Shown here one piece after another: positions 13,695 through 24,460 of a stretch of 64,000 nucleotides of DNA. The notes beneath the pieces were generated by a model. The model had not been told where the DNA came from. It did no database searches and saw only the letters and a list, made by a program, of their open reading frames with translations. Position 1 is the first letter of the stretch. Each line of letters begins with the position of its first letter. The DNA comes from Calliopum simillimum (taxonomy: Eukaryota > Arthropoda > Insecta > Diptera > Lauxaniidae): contig OX638372.1 in the NCBI GenBank assembly GCA_951812925.1, positions 4,774,001-4,838,000 of the forward strand, written 5' to 3'. The translations under genes and the position numbers were made by a program.

Positions 13695-13903
13695 TTTTGA
13701 ACTTTGATCTGCTTATTATGAATCTAAACTTGGTTTTTTTCTATCATGTAAGGATCCTGAGCTATCCTTGCTTATAGCTTGCTATATAGCCCTAAGTAGG
13801 CCTCAAAACAGTGATTTTTGGACTTCTAAGAAAATAGAATTCAGAATTCTTACATGATAGAAAAAATCCTAGTTTTGATGCGTAATAAGGAAATCCCAGT
13901 TAG
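13695..13903. mobile_element. Small foldback element
   Basis: The left half holds GATCTGCTTATTATGAATC and TTTTTTTCTATCATGTAAG. The right half holds the inverse, CTTACATGATAGAAAAAA followed by GATGCGTAATAAGGAAATC. The loop centre is near 13800. About 210 bases long, with no coding capacity. It is directly followed by the CTTGGT-rich repeat. Confidence 0.75.
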
Positions 13904-13908
13904 TGATG

Positions 13909-14183
13909 ACCAAAATTAGTCTTGGTCTTGACCAAGACGCTGATATCATTGCTAGACCAAGACTTCTGTGGTCTTGGTCTTGCTCAGGATTATCATCAAT
14001 ACCAAGACTGCTTTTTAGTCTTTCGAATTTATAGTTAATAGGTGTGTCACGCCCGTTTCAAGCATAAAATCCTATCTCAATTCGAAATTTGGCATCTTTG
14101 AGATCAAGACTTAATGACCAAGACACAATATGCAAGACCAAGACCAAGACTGCTATGATCTTGGTCTTGGTTTGCATACCACT
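13909..14183 (-). repeat. CTTGGT-rich dispersed repeat, copy 2
   Basis: Read on the minus strand it follows the same order as 3105-3366: GCAAACCAAGACC, the CAGTCTTGG cluster, GGCGTGTCACACC, TATTAACTATAAAT and a final group of CCAAGACCAAGAC words. The shared order shows a real repeat family rather than a chance simple sequence. Confidence 0.75.
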
Positions 14184-14411
14184 AATCCCACTCCACCATA
14201 AACTGCTATAAAAAAAGTAGGGCGTAAGACTATGGTAGGCCTGGGCGGGGAGTAGGGAATAAAGACCCTTGCTCCTGGGTACATCTACTTTCTAGTAACT
14301 TGGTGTACTTTATATAAAAATCTGAGCTCAGATTTCAGTTCCCTTGTTTTGCATTCACAAGTCCGTCTAGATACCGCTCTAATACCCAGTTTATTTTGAC
14401 TCATATGTACA

Positions 14412-14674
14412 ATTGAGGAGTGGCCGTACCAAAGGGCCTAAGTACCATTTCTAGGCAAAAGTAATCTCATACATATTAATGCCATAATAATCAGTTATTT
14501 GACCGGTATAATTTTTTTAACATAATTCCATCAATTCCACGCTATCGAGTCAATTTTTCGTGAAAACAGAAAACAATTATTATCATTTCTAACAAAATAT
14601 CACCTGATTCATATTATGACACAATTTTTGCCTCGAAATGGTATCTAGGCCTTTTGGTGCGGACACTCCTCGAT
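14412..14674. mobile_element. 263-bp foldback MITE, family B copy 2
   Basis: Starts ATTGAGGAGTGGCCGTACC and ends GGTGCGGACACTCCTCGATT, with several changes from copy 1. Internal text such as TCATATTATGACA and TTTTGCCTCGAAATGGTA is shared with copy 1. It lies 1.2 kb from copy 1 and is more diverged at its right end. Confidence 0.9.
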
Positions 14675-15171
14675 TGTATTAATTTTCAAATCAAGTTTAA
14701 CCGATCACGCCCATTTTTGATCCCAGACAGCCTAGTAATATTGTTTTCATCTGTACCAAATTTCGTGCGTCTAGCCATATCTGTTTGTTCACAGAAGGGC
14801 CAATCACGTCTCAGCAGGGCTATTAAGGTTCAACATACAAAACTGAAAAAATCAAGAAAATTTATTTTCGACATTTGGAGCCGATTGACGACCGTTCGTC
14901 ATGACCTTGTATGTAACGGCCACCCAGTAAATATAATAAAATTAAAAATCTTTAATTTTTCATATGTAGATAGAGGATATTGCATTTCACAAAATCGATT
15001 GCTGTAGATAGTGAATTTCTTTAAATGGAAAAAAATAGCTCTGGAAGCAAATTTTTCGTTTGGAATTAATATCATAGATGCCATTTGTCTCAATGAAGGT
15101 TTTACCATCAAAAACTAATTTTCGTGAAAATTGTAGATAGAGGGTATTGAATATGAGCCGTCGATATGCAA

Positions 15172-15779
15172 ACAATTTGTGATATTTTTGTTCTTACGGG
15201 CTGCTCTGCTGCCATTCCAACCCAACTGTTGTTGTTGTTGCCTTCACTTGTTGTACACATTTTAAACAATATGTTAGTGTTGGAAAATTTGCTTCATAAA
15301 GCCACACATACTAATAAGTATTCTCACTCACACACACACACACGCTACATTGACTGCTGCTGTCAAAAATGACTGATTACCATTATACGGTAGAAAATGC
15401 AATTGTATGGGCTTGGGTTTCACAACGGTCTACAATAACAAATCTGTCAAATTATAATATCACATAACGGGATTTTAATGGAATTTGAAAACTTAATTTC
15501 TCAAATTTTTTTTTTTTTTTTGAATTGAGTATGCAAAATATAAGTGCCGAAAACTGAGCTCAGATTCGTTTAGGTAGGACCCCAAGTAACAAGAAAATGG
15601 ATGTCGACAGGATCTGTGGTGTTCGATTTTGTTGCAGACAGCTGTAGGTAATTTCTGAAGGAACTTTCTTCTTTCTTTCTTTTTCTTTAAAATGAGCTCT
15701 AGAAAAGTGTCGTACGATGTTTGCTTCAAATGAAGAAGAAAGCAAAATTAATTTATTTTACATTGATCCACACAAATTC
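15172..15779. other. Spacer, no gene recognised
   Basis: Contains TTGTTGTTGTTGCC at about 15230, a short CA run at 15331-15343 and a T run at 15508-15521. The minus-strand reading from about 15545 upward might be a further decayed tail of the pogo-like pseudogene that follows, but it cannot be aligned with confidence. Confidence 0.4.
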
Positions 15780-16200
15780 AACAAATTTTGTTCAACGGCT
15801 TCAACAAAATCATTGTCACTGAAAACGTCTGGATTGAATGACATCATGTCTGTTGCCGTGGAGCTAGACTTATTTGTCTTCGGCATCAATCCCAGATCAA
15901 TTGTTTTTTTTTGTAGACTAAGCCTAGGTTGACGTAATTTCTAGCCCGAGTTGACATTGCTCTTTTGCCGAGCATGATTTTTTTGTACCAAACCATTACC
16001 GCCATCTGCTTCTCGGTCCATTTGTCTGGAAACTTAATACCGAGATTATTTACAAAGTGGCATGCGATCTTACTACCACCCACACTTTATAAAAACAACT
16101 TTTTTTCTGCGATATCTTTAAACGGCCTAAAGGTTCTTTCCTTTCCACTTAAAAAAACGTTAAAAGGGATAAGAACACAATTTAAATTTGTTATGTTGAC
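15780..16200 (-). pseudogene. Decayed pogo-like transposase (CENP-B type helix-turn-helix part)
   Basis: On the minus strand, 16083 to 15886 reads a 65-residue frame containing NNLGIKFPDKWTEKQMA, then a W, then R-rich text with STRARN. This resembles the second half of the CENP-B/Tc5 helix-turn-helix domain that binds DNA in pogo/Tigger transposases. After an oligo-A run (15903-15911) the reading continues in another frame with LMPKTNKSSS and SFNPDVFSDNDF (about 15838-15805), the kind of motif seen near the C-terminus of pogo-like transposases in insects. The catalytic DDE region between the two is missing. At least one frameshift and a lost middle make it a pseudogene. A homopolymer sequencing slip at the A run cannot be excluded, but the missing catalytic core stands regardless. 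The family assignment is by motif memory only. Confidence 0.5.
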
Positions 16201-18604
16201 ATCCACGGCTATATTTCAGTAAATCACACGCATTAAATAAAAAAAGGGGTGCAACCGACCCTATTGGGTGCCCACAACCGAATTTGACAGCCACTTTGAA
16301 AAGCAATAAGCAAATTCTGTTGTGTAAACATTTAGGTTGGATTCTGTTTTGAATCACAAAATATAATAAATTTACTGCATAAATGTATAGATTGCACTCA
16401 GCTTTTCGATTGATGCACTTTGATTTATCGCACTTGGAAAATGATTGAAAAAAACTTTTGTGTTGTCTTTCACATATTCAAAAATTGTTTTCTTCTCAGC
16501 ACAAAGCAAATGCGTCTGTTTGCTTCGGTATGTGCACAAACATTTCGTGCTGTCATAACACGTGCTTAAAATTTTACAGAAGAGGGTGCCCACAGCCGAC
16601 CCATGCCCGCAGGCGACGCTATTCCCCTATATTTTTAGATCAACAATAAAGTCTAAGTGGAAGTCGGCTTATCTGCTGACGACGCTCTCATAACCTTACC
16701 TAACCTTTATGAAAATAAGATCAAAGATTCAAAATGGTGGACAATGTTCTAAAGAGAGAGTTTTTGAGGTCATTCATTCGATAAAATTTTTTGAATTCAA
16801 AATCGCGTATCGAAAATGGACTGATAAATTCCATTTCAAACTTTTTTAAAACAGAATGGCGGAAAATTTCGGACTCTATGGAAAGTGTGAATCACGATCG
16901 TTTTCAACAAAGAGTTAGATGTTTTTTATTTTATCTCAGATACTAAAAATCATTCTTGTATTTCAAGTATTCACAAAGTTATGGCGATATCATATTATGG
17001 ACTTTATGAAAGGTGGGCATGTCCTTGCCCCGAGATGAACATTTTTTAACAAATGACTAGATGGTACCAATGCTATCTCAGATATCGAATTTTATTTTTA
17101 TATTTCTCATAATTTGAATATAAAATATCGATTTAAATGATCAAATAAGATTGTCGACCAGATATTTCTTTTTTATAGCCCATTGCAGCTTTGACCTATT
17201 ACTAAGCTTAGCTTCAAGCAAATAAAAATCAAAATATTGAAAATTTGACTAAAAAATGTTTTCACAAAAAACAAAAAAAAAAAAAAATTCTTCCTTATTC
17301 GATTATTGCTTCCTTAAAATAATTATTAATTTAAGTTTTCTTTTATTTTTTATTGGGATGATTTTGTTTGCTTGCTTTGTTTTGTTTTATTTCTTCACAT
17401 ACGAGTAGGTTTTTCTTATGCTACCTCACGCGTTTTGAATAATTTATGACCACATCATATGCAGCATCACCAGCATATTCCCATCATCAGAGTTGCATTG
17501 CATTATGATAATTGCAAATCCTTCTACTGTATATGATAATTTGACAAGTTGCTGCTGAATAAAAAGCAAATTGTTTTCTCAAACGCTATCATTGGACATA
17601 CTCATACAAACGTAGCTTGTTGACAAGGCCCAAAAAATTAAAAAAATTCTGAACAGTGTGAAAACTTCTCTATGGAGCAAAATTACATGGAAATCTTAGA
17701 ATATCGAAGTATAACACAGAAATCAATAAAAGTCAAAATCAGTCAACACAAATGCAGATCGAAAATTTCAATCAAAGTCAATGTTTTCGCGATATAAGTG
17801 GACACAAAGATTCACCAATGTTTCAAAAAGAAAATAGGTCTGAATCTGATCTTTGCTTTGGCCATTATAAGAGAACGGACATGGAATTCAGGCATATTGA
17901 CAATTTTCCAAGATTTAACTCACAAAAAAATTCATATACGCTTCTTTAAGTGTAATCGTCATGTCCCTATGGTTTTAAGTTCCAGAGATAAGAGAGTGTC
18001 CCATAATTCATGCAAGATTTAAATTTGCCGCCATTTGTGTAGAAAAGTGCAAGCAACAAAAGGCAACAGTTTGACAGCTGACATTTAGAGTTGGTTTTCT
18101 AACTGTTTTGAAAAATTTGAAGTTTTGAATTAGATTGTTTTGTTAAAGTGCCACAGTTATTGCAAATAATTTGGAAATGATTCATGAAACCTTGACGCAC
18201 TTAAAACGCTCCTGCGCTTATCATCACTATATTTTTCTGAGATAAACAGTTTGTTGCAGTTTTTGAAATATATTTACGCTTACATATAAACACATAAGTA
18301 CACACACGTACACACACACACACACATGCATATACGGCATTTTGTGCAAAACCAGCAAATTACAATTTATGCATAAAACTGCAAAACTGAAAATAACGGA
18401 CTCAGCTAAAGTCGCCATATTTGTTTACATTTTGCCAGTTACAGCTACAACAACAACGCGTTGTTGGATTTTGTTGGTGGCTTTAATTTAATTAACATTT
18501 TTGTTGTTTATGGTAAGTGTGCGGTGTTGTTGTTGCTGCTGTTGTTGTGTCGAAGTCCACCTTTATTGTTTAAATAAATTTTAAATTTCACATAATCAGT
18601 ATGG
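16201..18604. other. Spacer with one short repeated phrase
   Basis: The phrase GGGTGCCCACAACCGA (near 16266) recurs as GGGTGCCCACAGCCGA (near 16584), about 318 bases apart. The rest is AT-rich with a poly-A run at 17274-17286, a CA run at 18303-18325 and GTTGTTGTTGCTGCTGTTG at 18525. No gene is supported. The open frames at 17752-18022 have no recognisable domain. Confidence 0.45.
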
Positions 18605-20189
18605 TACACAGCAAAAAGTTTAGGGAAAAAGTATAAAGTTATTTATACTATTTGTTTTTATAAACTTATGTATTTCCAATATTGCATATAATTTATACAA
18701 TTTTTTTCAAAAAAGATATTCTAAACTAAAAACGTTTATCTTCTAAACCAAAATTGTTATCAACTAAGTATAAAATTTATACCAAAATTGTATAAAAACT
18801 TTTGACGAAACGTCAAAAACGTCCTGTCATCGAATACATGCAAAATTTAGCATTTGTGGAAAAATCATTTTGCGTAGCAGTTCGAAGTGAAAATTTGTTA
18901 AAAATAAATAATTTAAAAGTAACCCAGTGCTAGAAAAAATAATTTACATAGTTATTATGAGTAAAATAAAAAGTATTGGAGTATGTACGTCTTGTGTATG
19001 CGTAAAACGCTATCATTTGTCGTACGCTCTCCCCTGTCGAACGCTCTCTTTGTGTTATGAGGGTTGTTTTGTATTTCGTCATGAGACGACTTCACTTGAA
19101 TAGAATTAGTTGAAAGATTTAGGCGTGTTTAATTTTGCTTTGTTGACTATTTGTTTAATTAAAAGTAAAAATAGTTTTTCCGACCTCGTAAAACGTAAAA
19201 AAATCGATTTTTGGAACCGAATATTATTTTTATCCAAAAAAAATGATAAATAAAAATTTAAGCGCCAAAATTTTTGTAAGAACATAATCTTTAAGGGGAT
19301 TCCTTTAAACTCGTAAAAGCCTCGAAAAGCACGTAAACCTCGAAAACTTTCGAGTCTCGTAAATAAAATTTAAAAATTTGTATGAAAAAAAAGTTTACCA
19401 GGCCTCGAAAACTTACGAGGCAAATTCGATGCGTAAATAGCCTCGAAAAAGTACGAGAGTGATTGTTGTCAAATAAATGTATTGAAAAAATATTTTTTGT
19501 TTTGAAAATTGAATTTGAATTGAATATTTTTCAAATTATATGACAGCTGATACGTTGCTTACACGTTTTTAGAAATGTGTGTTCCTGAAAACAAGCTCGT
19601 AAACTTTCGAGTTTTTCATGGTTTACGAGTTTACGAGATTAAAGGTATCCCCTTTTTATTTCTAAAGCACTCTTTGATATCCATTTTCTAATGAAAAAAA
19701 AAAAAATTATGACAAAAAATATGTTTCTTTATAGGCCTTCAGTAGAATCAAAAGTGCTCCATTGGTTCTTCGCAGAATAAAAAAAAGGTGCAGATATCGT
19801 TTTTAATAGTCCCTCTAACTTTTGAGTCGGTTTCGAGATGAATCTAAATTTCGACCCGGTCTAATGTATGTTATTATTGTAAGTTGAATGATATTTTTTT
19901 TATTATAGAATTTATTGTGCATAAGTAGATTAGTTTATATGCGCATAATATGAATTCTATATAAAATGGTTTAAATAATTTCATATGACTTCTACATAAA
20001 TTTTATACAAAAAAAATGTAAACCAAAAAAATTTAAATTGTGTTAATAATTTATGCGTATACATTTTATACGAACAAACATAAACGGTCTATATACCAAA
20101 TTGAAGCATAGATTTTATACCAAGTTTGGTATGGATCTGTATTTATTCCAATTTGGTTTTAATTTTACACCCAAACTTTTTGCTGTGTA
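18605..20189. mobile_element. TA-flanked element with CACAGCAAAAAG ends
   Basis: Left end TA-CACAGCAAAAAGTTT and right end AAACTTTTTGCTGTG-TA are perfect inverted repeats of 15 bases plus TA. The TA may be a target duplication as in the Tc1/mariner group. Subterminal DNA on both sides is rich in ATAAAATTTATAC-like words. No transposase is recognisable. The middle carries an unrelated foldback (19293-19654), so this is a nested insertion. Without the insert the element would be about 1.2 kb. Confidence 0.75.
19293..19654. mobile_element. 362-bp foldback, family D copy 1 (nested)
   Basis: Ends are AAGGGGATTCCTTTAAACTC and, inverted, GATTAAAGGTATCCCCTT. The inside repeats CGTAAA, CCTCGAAAA and TTTCGAGG words in both orientations. 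A shorter relative lies at 30477-30605. It sits inside the TA-flanked element at 18605-20189 and so is younger than it. Confidence 0.8.
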
Positions 20190-20618
20190 AGAATTTTGAA
20201 AAAAACTGGTGTGTTTATGTTAGTAATGATCGGATGATAATAATTTAAGTAAGGCTTACAGTATGAAAGTAATTTTAATACTAAATTTTTATTTTGTAAA
20301 AATTAAATTATTATTTTTATGAGAAAGGGTAAATAATTTTTATAATTTTCCATATTGTTATAATCTTGTAGCTGGTATCAGAAAAAAAAAAAAAAAAAAA
20401 AATGCATTATCAATAAGCGGAAGGAATTATATGCATGACCTAGTTGTTTAAACATCTTTAATTTTCATTAAAAACTTTGAGAAGCTTATAAAAAATGATA
20501 GCAATATAATGCTTAATACCACTTATCAAAGCAACTGTGAAGCATGTGCACAAACCGAAAAATGTGTGGTATAACGGGGAGAATTACAAAAATTCTTATA
20601 ACTACTGTCTTTATTGCA

Positions 20619-20635
20619 CCCCACGTTGGGCGCCA
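20619..20635 (-). other. Possible LTR-retroelement primer-binding site (tRNA-Lys type)
   Basis: The plus strand reads CCCCACGTTGGGCGCCA, identical as I recall it to the 3' end of tRNA-Lys(CUU) including CCA. Read on the minus strand this is TGGCGCCCAACGTGGGG, the form a primer-binding site takes just inside a 5' LTR. An LTR would then lie to the right of 20635 on the minus strand, but no clear LTR boundaries or second copy are visible. It may be a scrap of a decayed retroelement. Confidence 0.45.
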
Positions 20636-22254
20636 ATATAATGGTAATAAATAGATTAACGCTAGCCATAGTAGTTGAAGAGCGTCTGAAAATGTTTTAA
20701 ATTTATCACTTATTTTTTAAGAGGATTCTATTTTTAATTTACATATTGTTCCTTGAAAGGATCTCATATTTTTAAAAAATTTTTGTTTGAATTTAAGAAT
20801 ATTCTATTATTTTTAATTATTTTTATTAAATGTAGTGTTAAATATTTTCAGAGATGCGACGAATTTCGGGTGGAGGAGGCGTGGGATCGCCCATTTTTTT
20901 ATTGGATGCAATTTACTCAAGAATTGTTCATATACATACAATATCTCATTCACTTATTTGTATTTGTATTTGTATATTGCCCAGTTAGTTATTATTATAT
21001 AAACTATTTCAAAATTTCTTTGGCAAAGTCCGCAATACGAAAACGATTAAGGAATGTTTCAGATATCGCACGACATATTTCGAGCATTTCCGAGATCGTA
21101 ATAAAATAAAAACTATATCAAGCAGAGATTTTGAGCGATCTTCGAATGACCAAGAAAAATTGAAAAAATTCTCAGCTCACTTTTTTGACGCCATCTTTTA
21201 GAATTTTGGGGGCAATCATGGAATTTCCAAAAATCGTATTTTCTTCTTAAAGTTTTAATTATAACACTTTCGTTATCATCACACAAAATTATCCAAAATA
21301 CTAAATCCTTTCAAGACAATGTGGCTTCGAATGACACTCAGAATTTCTGATGAAACAATGAAACTGAAACTGCTGAGTTATTCCAACGAAGCACTAACCG
21401 CCTTAATGAGTCCATTTAAGTGAAACTTAAAGAAAAATGTAACAGCTCATTCCATAACTAACTACAAAAAAAAAAAAAACAAAAAAAAAATCAACCTGCA
21501 TTCCCGGTTGTCCAATAAGGACACAAAACAGAAAACACACAATGTTTCTTTGAAACTCTGCCACAGTTAGATAGTTTGTTATATCACATTGACATTCTAT
21601 GGACGGCGGTAAATGTCCTTTAGTGCAAATCTTCAACATCGTTGTTGTTCTTGTAATAAAATTCCTTTTAGTCCTTGTGACAGGAACAGAGAGCAACAGC
21701 AGCATTGCGTTAAACGTTGTTGGGTTTGGCATCGAAATAATTAAACTCATCAAATTTTCCTCCTTTTTCTTTTACTTATGTATGTGTGCGAGTGTATGTG
21801 TATGCTGCAGGTTTTGTTGTTATTTCATTGTCACTTGCACATCCGCACAGCAGCATTAAGTAATAAGAACAGATATACATCCATACATACTCACATACAT
21901 AGACATGCAAGTCCGTGCCATGCACGTTGTGGTTGACATGGACCGGGTCACATATGGCGCATTAATCCTTAATCTTTTGATGGTTATTTGCTCAGTTATT
22001 AATTAAAGAATTTCTTCTCTCAAATATGTTTGCTGTCGCCAAAGAACAATAAACAAAATGACAAAAGATGAAAGTTTATTGTCAGTTGATGATATTCTTG
22101 GAAATACCGTTTATTCAACCTTACACTCGATGGAAAAATGTTCATAAAAGTTGAAATAATTACTTAATTTTTTTAAGTAAGTAAATAAAAAACAAAAAAT
22201 ACCTCATTTACAGATGATTTAAAAGTTAAGTTTAAGTACTTATGCCATTAAAAA
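20636..22254. other. Spacer, no gene recognised
   Basis: AT-rich DNA with A runs at 21467-21490 and a GT-rich patch at 21780-21805. The frame at 20753-21109 has no recognisable domain and may be chance, although it lies where an LTR would be expected if the primer-binding site is real. Confidence 0.4.
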
Positions 22255-22915
22255 TGCTCCAAATACCCCTTACAGTTTTCAAAATTTTTCTTTGTCCTTC
22301 TCCTATCGATTGAACCTTTTCTAAAAAGGTTTAGGAACACCCTTGATACTTTCAAAAACTTTTCTTCGTCCCTTCTCCATCTATTAGAGCAAAATTTTTG
22401 TTTTTTTCAAAAAAGGGACCAAAATTTCTTCCCCATCGGATGATGCAAAAACTTTTTTTGACAAATGGGCCCAAGGGGTCGGGTTCACCTCTGACAGTTT
22501 TCAATTTCAATACAATTTGTTTTTAAAGATACAAACACTCTTAAAAGTGTTAAGAACACCCTTGAAGATTTAAAAAAAAATTTTTCAGCCTCACTCTATC
22601 GACTGATGCAATATTTTTTTTTGTTTAACTGTGACCAAAACCCCTAAGGAGGGCCGGGAACAATCTTGACAATGTCGAAAAATTTTTCTACGGTTTCTTT
22701 AGAGAAAACTTGCCAAAACCTTCTAAGAGTGGTCGGAGATACCCATGATAGTTTTCAAAATTTTTCTTCAACCTTTCCTTATCGATTGGTGAAACAAAAT
22801 TTTGAAATAATATGGGTCCAAAATGCTTATGAGGGATCGTGGACGCCATTTATAGTTTCCAAATTTTATTTTCGACTGTTTTGCGTTATATTCACTTTTG
22901 CCTTCAGCTTCTGAA
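22255..22915. repeat. Degenerate tandem repeat, unit roughly 80-150 bp
   Basis: Blocks recur in the same order: CAGTTTTCAAAATTTTTCTT, then CCTTCTCC, then TATCGATTGATG-like text, then AAAATTTTT, then GACCAAAA, then GTCGGGAACACCC. Starts can be seen near 22270, 22352, 22495, 22560, 22665 and 22750. Units have drifted in length and sequence. The frame at 22666-22914 simply reads through the repeat. Confidence 0.7.
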
Positions 22916-23558
22916 AGTTAATTGTTGCTCGCAGACAGCTGCAAGCTATTGGCAAAAAAATGCATTGTAAATTATCCTATCTACCCATAGGATTGTTAAC
23001 AATGGATATTTTGATAATTTGCTGCGATTGTCTTTCCTTTGAAGCTAAGACCATGGCATTTTGTCGGAAGATTCTCCTGATGTAATAAAACAAGAAATTT
23101 GAAAAATGCGAGTTTTGAAAAAGGATATTTTTACAATGAACACGACAATATGCTAGATTTTTTCATAATGGGTTTTTTTCTACATCTAGGAGCTGCTAAA
23201 TCGTATGTCTCTACACCCTTCTGGCTCTCGAGATAATTTGTATGGTTTTCTTATCAAATTAATGTTTAAATTCTGTCTCCTGTAATATTTATGAAAATGA
23301 ACATCTTTTTATAGATTTAAAGCCATCAAACTAATCTCTAACTGTTTGATACAAAATCTATCAGAGATCACGAAAGATAAAGAAAGCCAAGAACTTTCTG
23401 ATTTTAATGAAAATTTTTGAAATTTTTGTTTTGAATCAGCCCTATGGGTTTTTTTTTATTTCGTGTCTTAAGTTTTGAATAAAACTTTCTTAATTTTATT
23501 ATATATTTTCATATGAGTGTAAGTGTGCTTGTATGTGTTAAACTGTCGCATCAATGCA
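22916..23558. other. Spacer, no gene recognised
   Basis: AT-rich DNA between the tandem field and the element that starts at 23559. Nothing supportable seen. Confidence 0.4.
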
Positions 23559-23640
23559 CATCCCAAGAGGAAAAATTTCTAGCGCTTCTGATCCAAGCAC
23601 TTCAAAAGTGCTTGTCCCCATAGAAATTTAGAAGCACTAT

Positions 23641-24075
23641 CACAATGATTTTTTATAAGGCTGCAGTAAGAACAACGTGAGTTCGAGCCCAGCCCGAGAG
23701 ATTTTTTTTTTTACTTTTTTTTACTTTTTTTTGCTTTATTTTTTTTTTTAATTAAATATTTTTTATTCAACATCTTTTATTTCACTTTTCTATTTTCCTT
23801 TCTCTTAATAATTTACTTTTGTTTAACCAAATTGAAATTGATTACACAATGATTCTATATAAGGCTGCAGTAAGAACAACGTGAGTTCGAACCCAGCCCG
23901 GGTGAATTTTTTTTTTTCGTTTTTTTATTTGTTTTTGCTTTATTTTTTTTTTTATTAAAATATTTTTTATTCAACCTTTTTTATTTCACTTTTCTATTTT
24001 AATTTCTCATTTTTATTTACTTTTGCTTACTTGAATTGAAACTGATTGCACAATGATTCTATGTAATGCTGCAGG
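23641..24075 (+). repeat. 204-bp tandem repeat with B-box words
   Basis: Three starts of CACAATGATTCTATATAAGG-like text lie at 23641, 23845 and 24049, exactly 204 bases apart. The first two units continue with GCTGCAGTAAGAACAACGTG, then AGTTCGAGCCC or AGTTCGAACCC, then T runs. The GTTCGAGCC and GTTCGAACC words match the Pol III internal B-box consensus. The third unit breaks off shortly after its GCTGCAG. Confidence 0.85.
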
Positions 24076-24117
24076 ACAACATTTGCTTAATATACAAATT
24101 TAATACCTCTTCATATC

Positions 24118-24214
24118 ATCGGGCGTTGGTGGAGCGGTCTAAAAGGTTGGTAAATGTAAGAAAAAAATATCTAGCACGCGGAGGGTCGTGGACTCAAATC
24201 CTGGCGCGGGCAGT
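24118..24214 (+). ncRNA. tRNA-like (Leu/Ser type) or SINE-head sequence, probably not a functional tRNA
   Basis: TTGGTGGAGCGGTCTAAAAGG (24126-24146) resembles an A-box and D-arm of type II tRNAs, and GGACTCAAATCC (24190-24201) resembles a B-box. Spacing is about that of a tRNA with a long variable arm, and a T run follows at 24215 as for a Pol III terminator. The ends do not form a good acceptor stem and the T-arm is mispaired, so a working tRNA is unlikely. A tRNA-derived SINE head or tRNA pseudogene is the best reading. Confidence 0.45.
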
Positions 24215-24460
24215 TTTTTTTTTTTTTTTTCTTTTCTTTTTCTTTTTTTAAATTTTATTGAAAAAACGCTTACCGCAGCATTACATATAAGCGCTTTAAA
24301 AACTCTTTTTTGGTAAGGCTGCGGTAAGCTTTTGCTCGCTTACATCCTATGACATGCAATGTTAAAAAGAAAGTATTGTTCTTACGGAGCGGAAGCGCTT
24401 ATTGGTGAAAAGGATGCACTTCAGAAGGGTTTTTGAAGCACTACTTTTCCCCTTGGGATG

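Larger units (their letters stand above)
13297..15171. mobile_element. Candidate nested foldback with ATCGACGG ends
   Basis: The left segment starting near CATATCGACGGC (13300) and continuing through ATTCAATAC and CTCTATCTACA is matched in reverse complement at about 15134-15168. The word GTAGATAGAGGATATTGCA also recurs inside at 13490, 13543 and 14965 with variants. The span contains three other repeats (13695-13903, 13909-14183, 14412-14674). I infer an older foldback that later received insertions. The arms recognisable now are only about 40 bases long, so the boundary call is tentative. Confidence 0.5.
23559..24460. mobile_element. Element with CATCCCAAG ends carrying tRNA-like boxes
   Basis: Left end CATCCCAAGAGGAAAAATTT and right end CTTTTCCCCTTGGGATG are inverted, followed inside by AGCGCTTC and GAAGCACT. 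The interior has a 204-bp tandem repeat (23641-24075) and a tRNA-like segment (24118-24214), both followed by long T runs. No transposase is visible. No clear target duplication. It could be a foldback element that captured Pol III sequences, or a composite of a SINE inside a MITE. Confidence 0.65.

Noticed and set aside
24118..24214. A functional tRNA-Leu or tRNA-Ser gene
   Set aside because: A- and B-box-like words exist, but the acceptor and T stems do not pair properly and no clear anticodon arm can be drawn.
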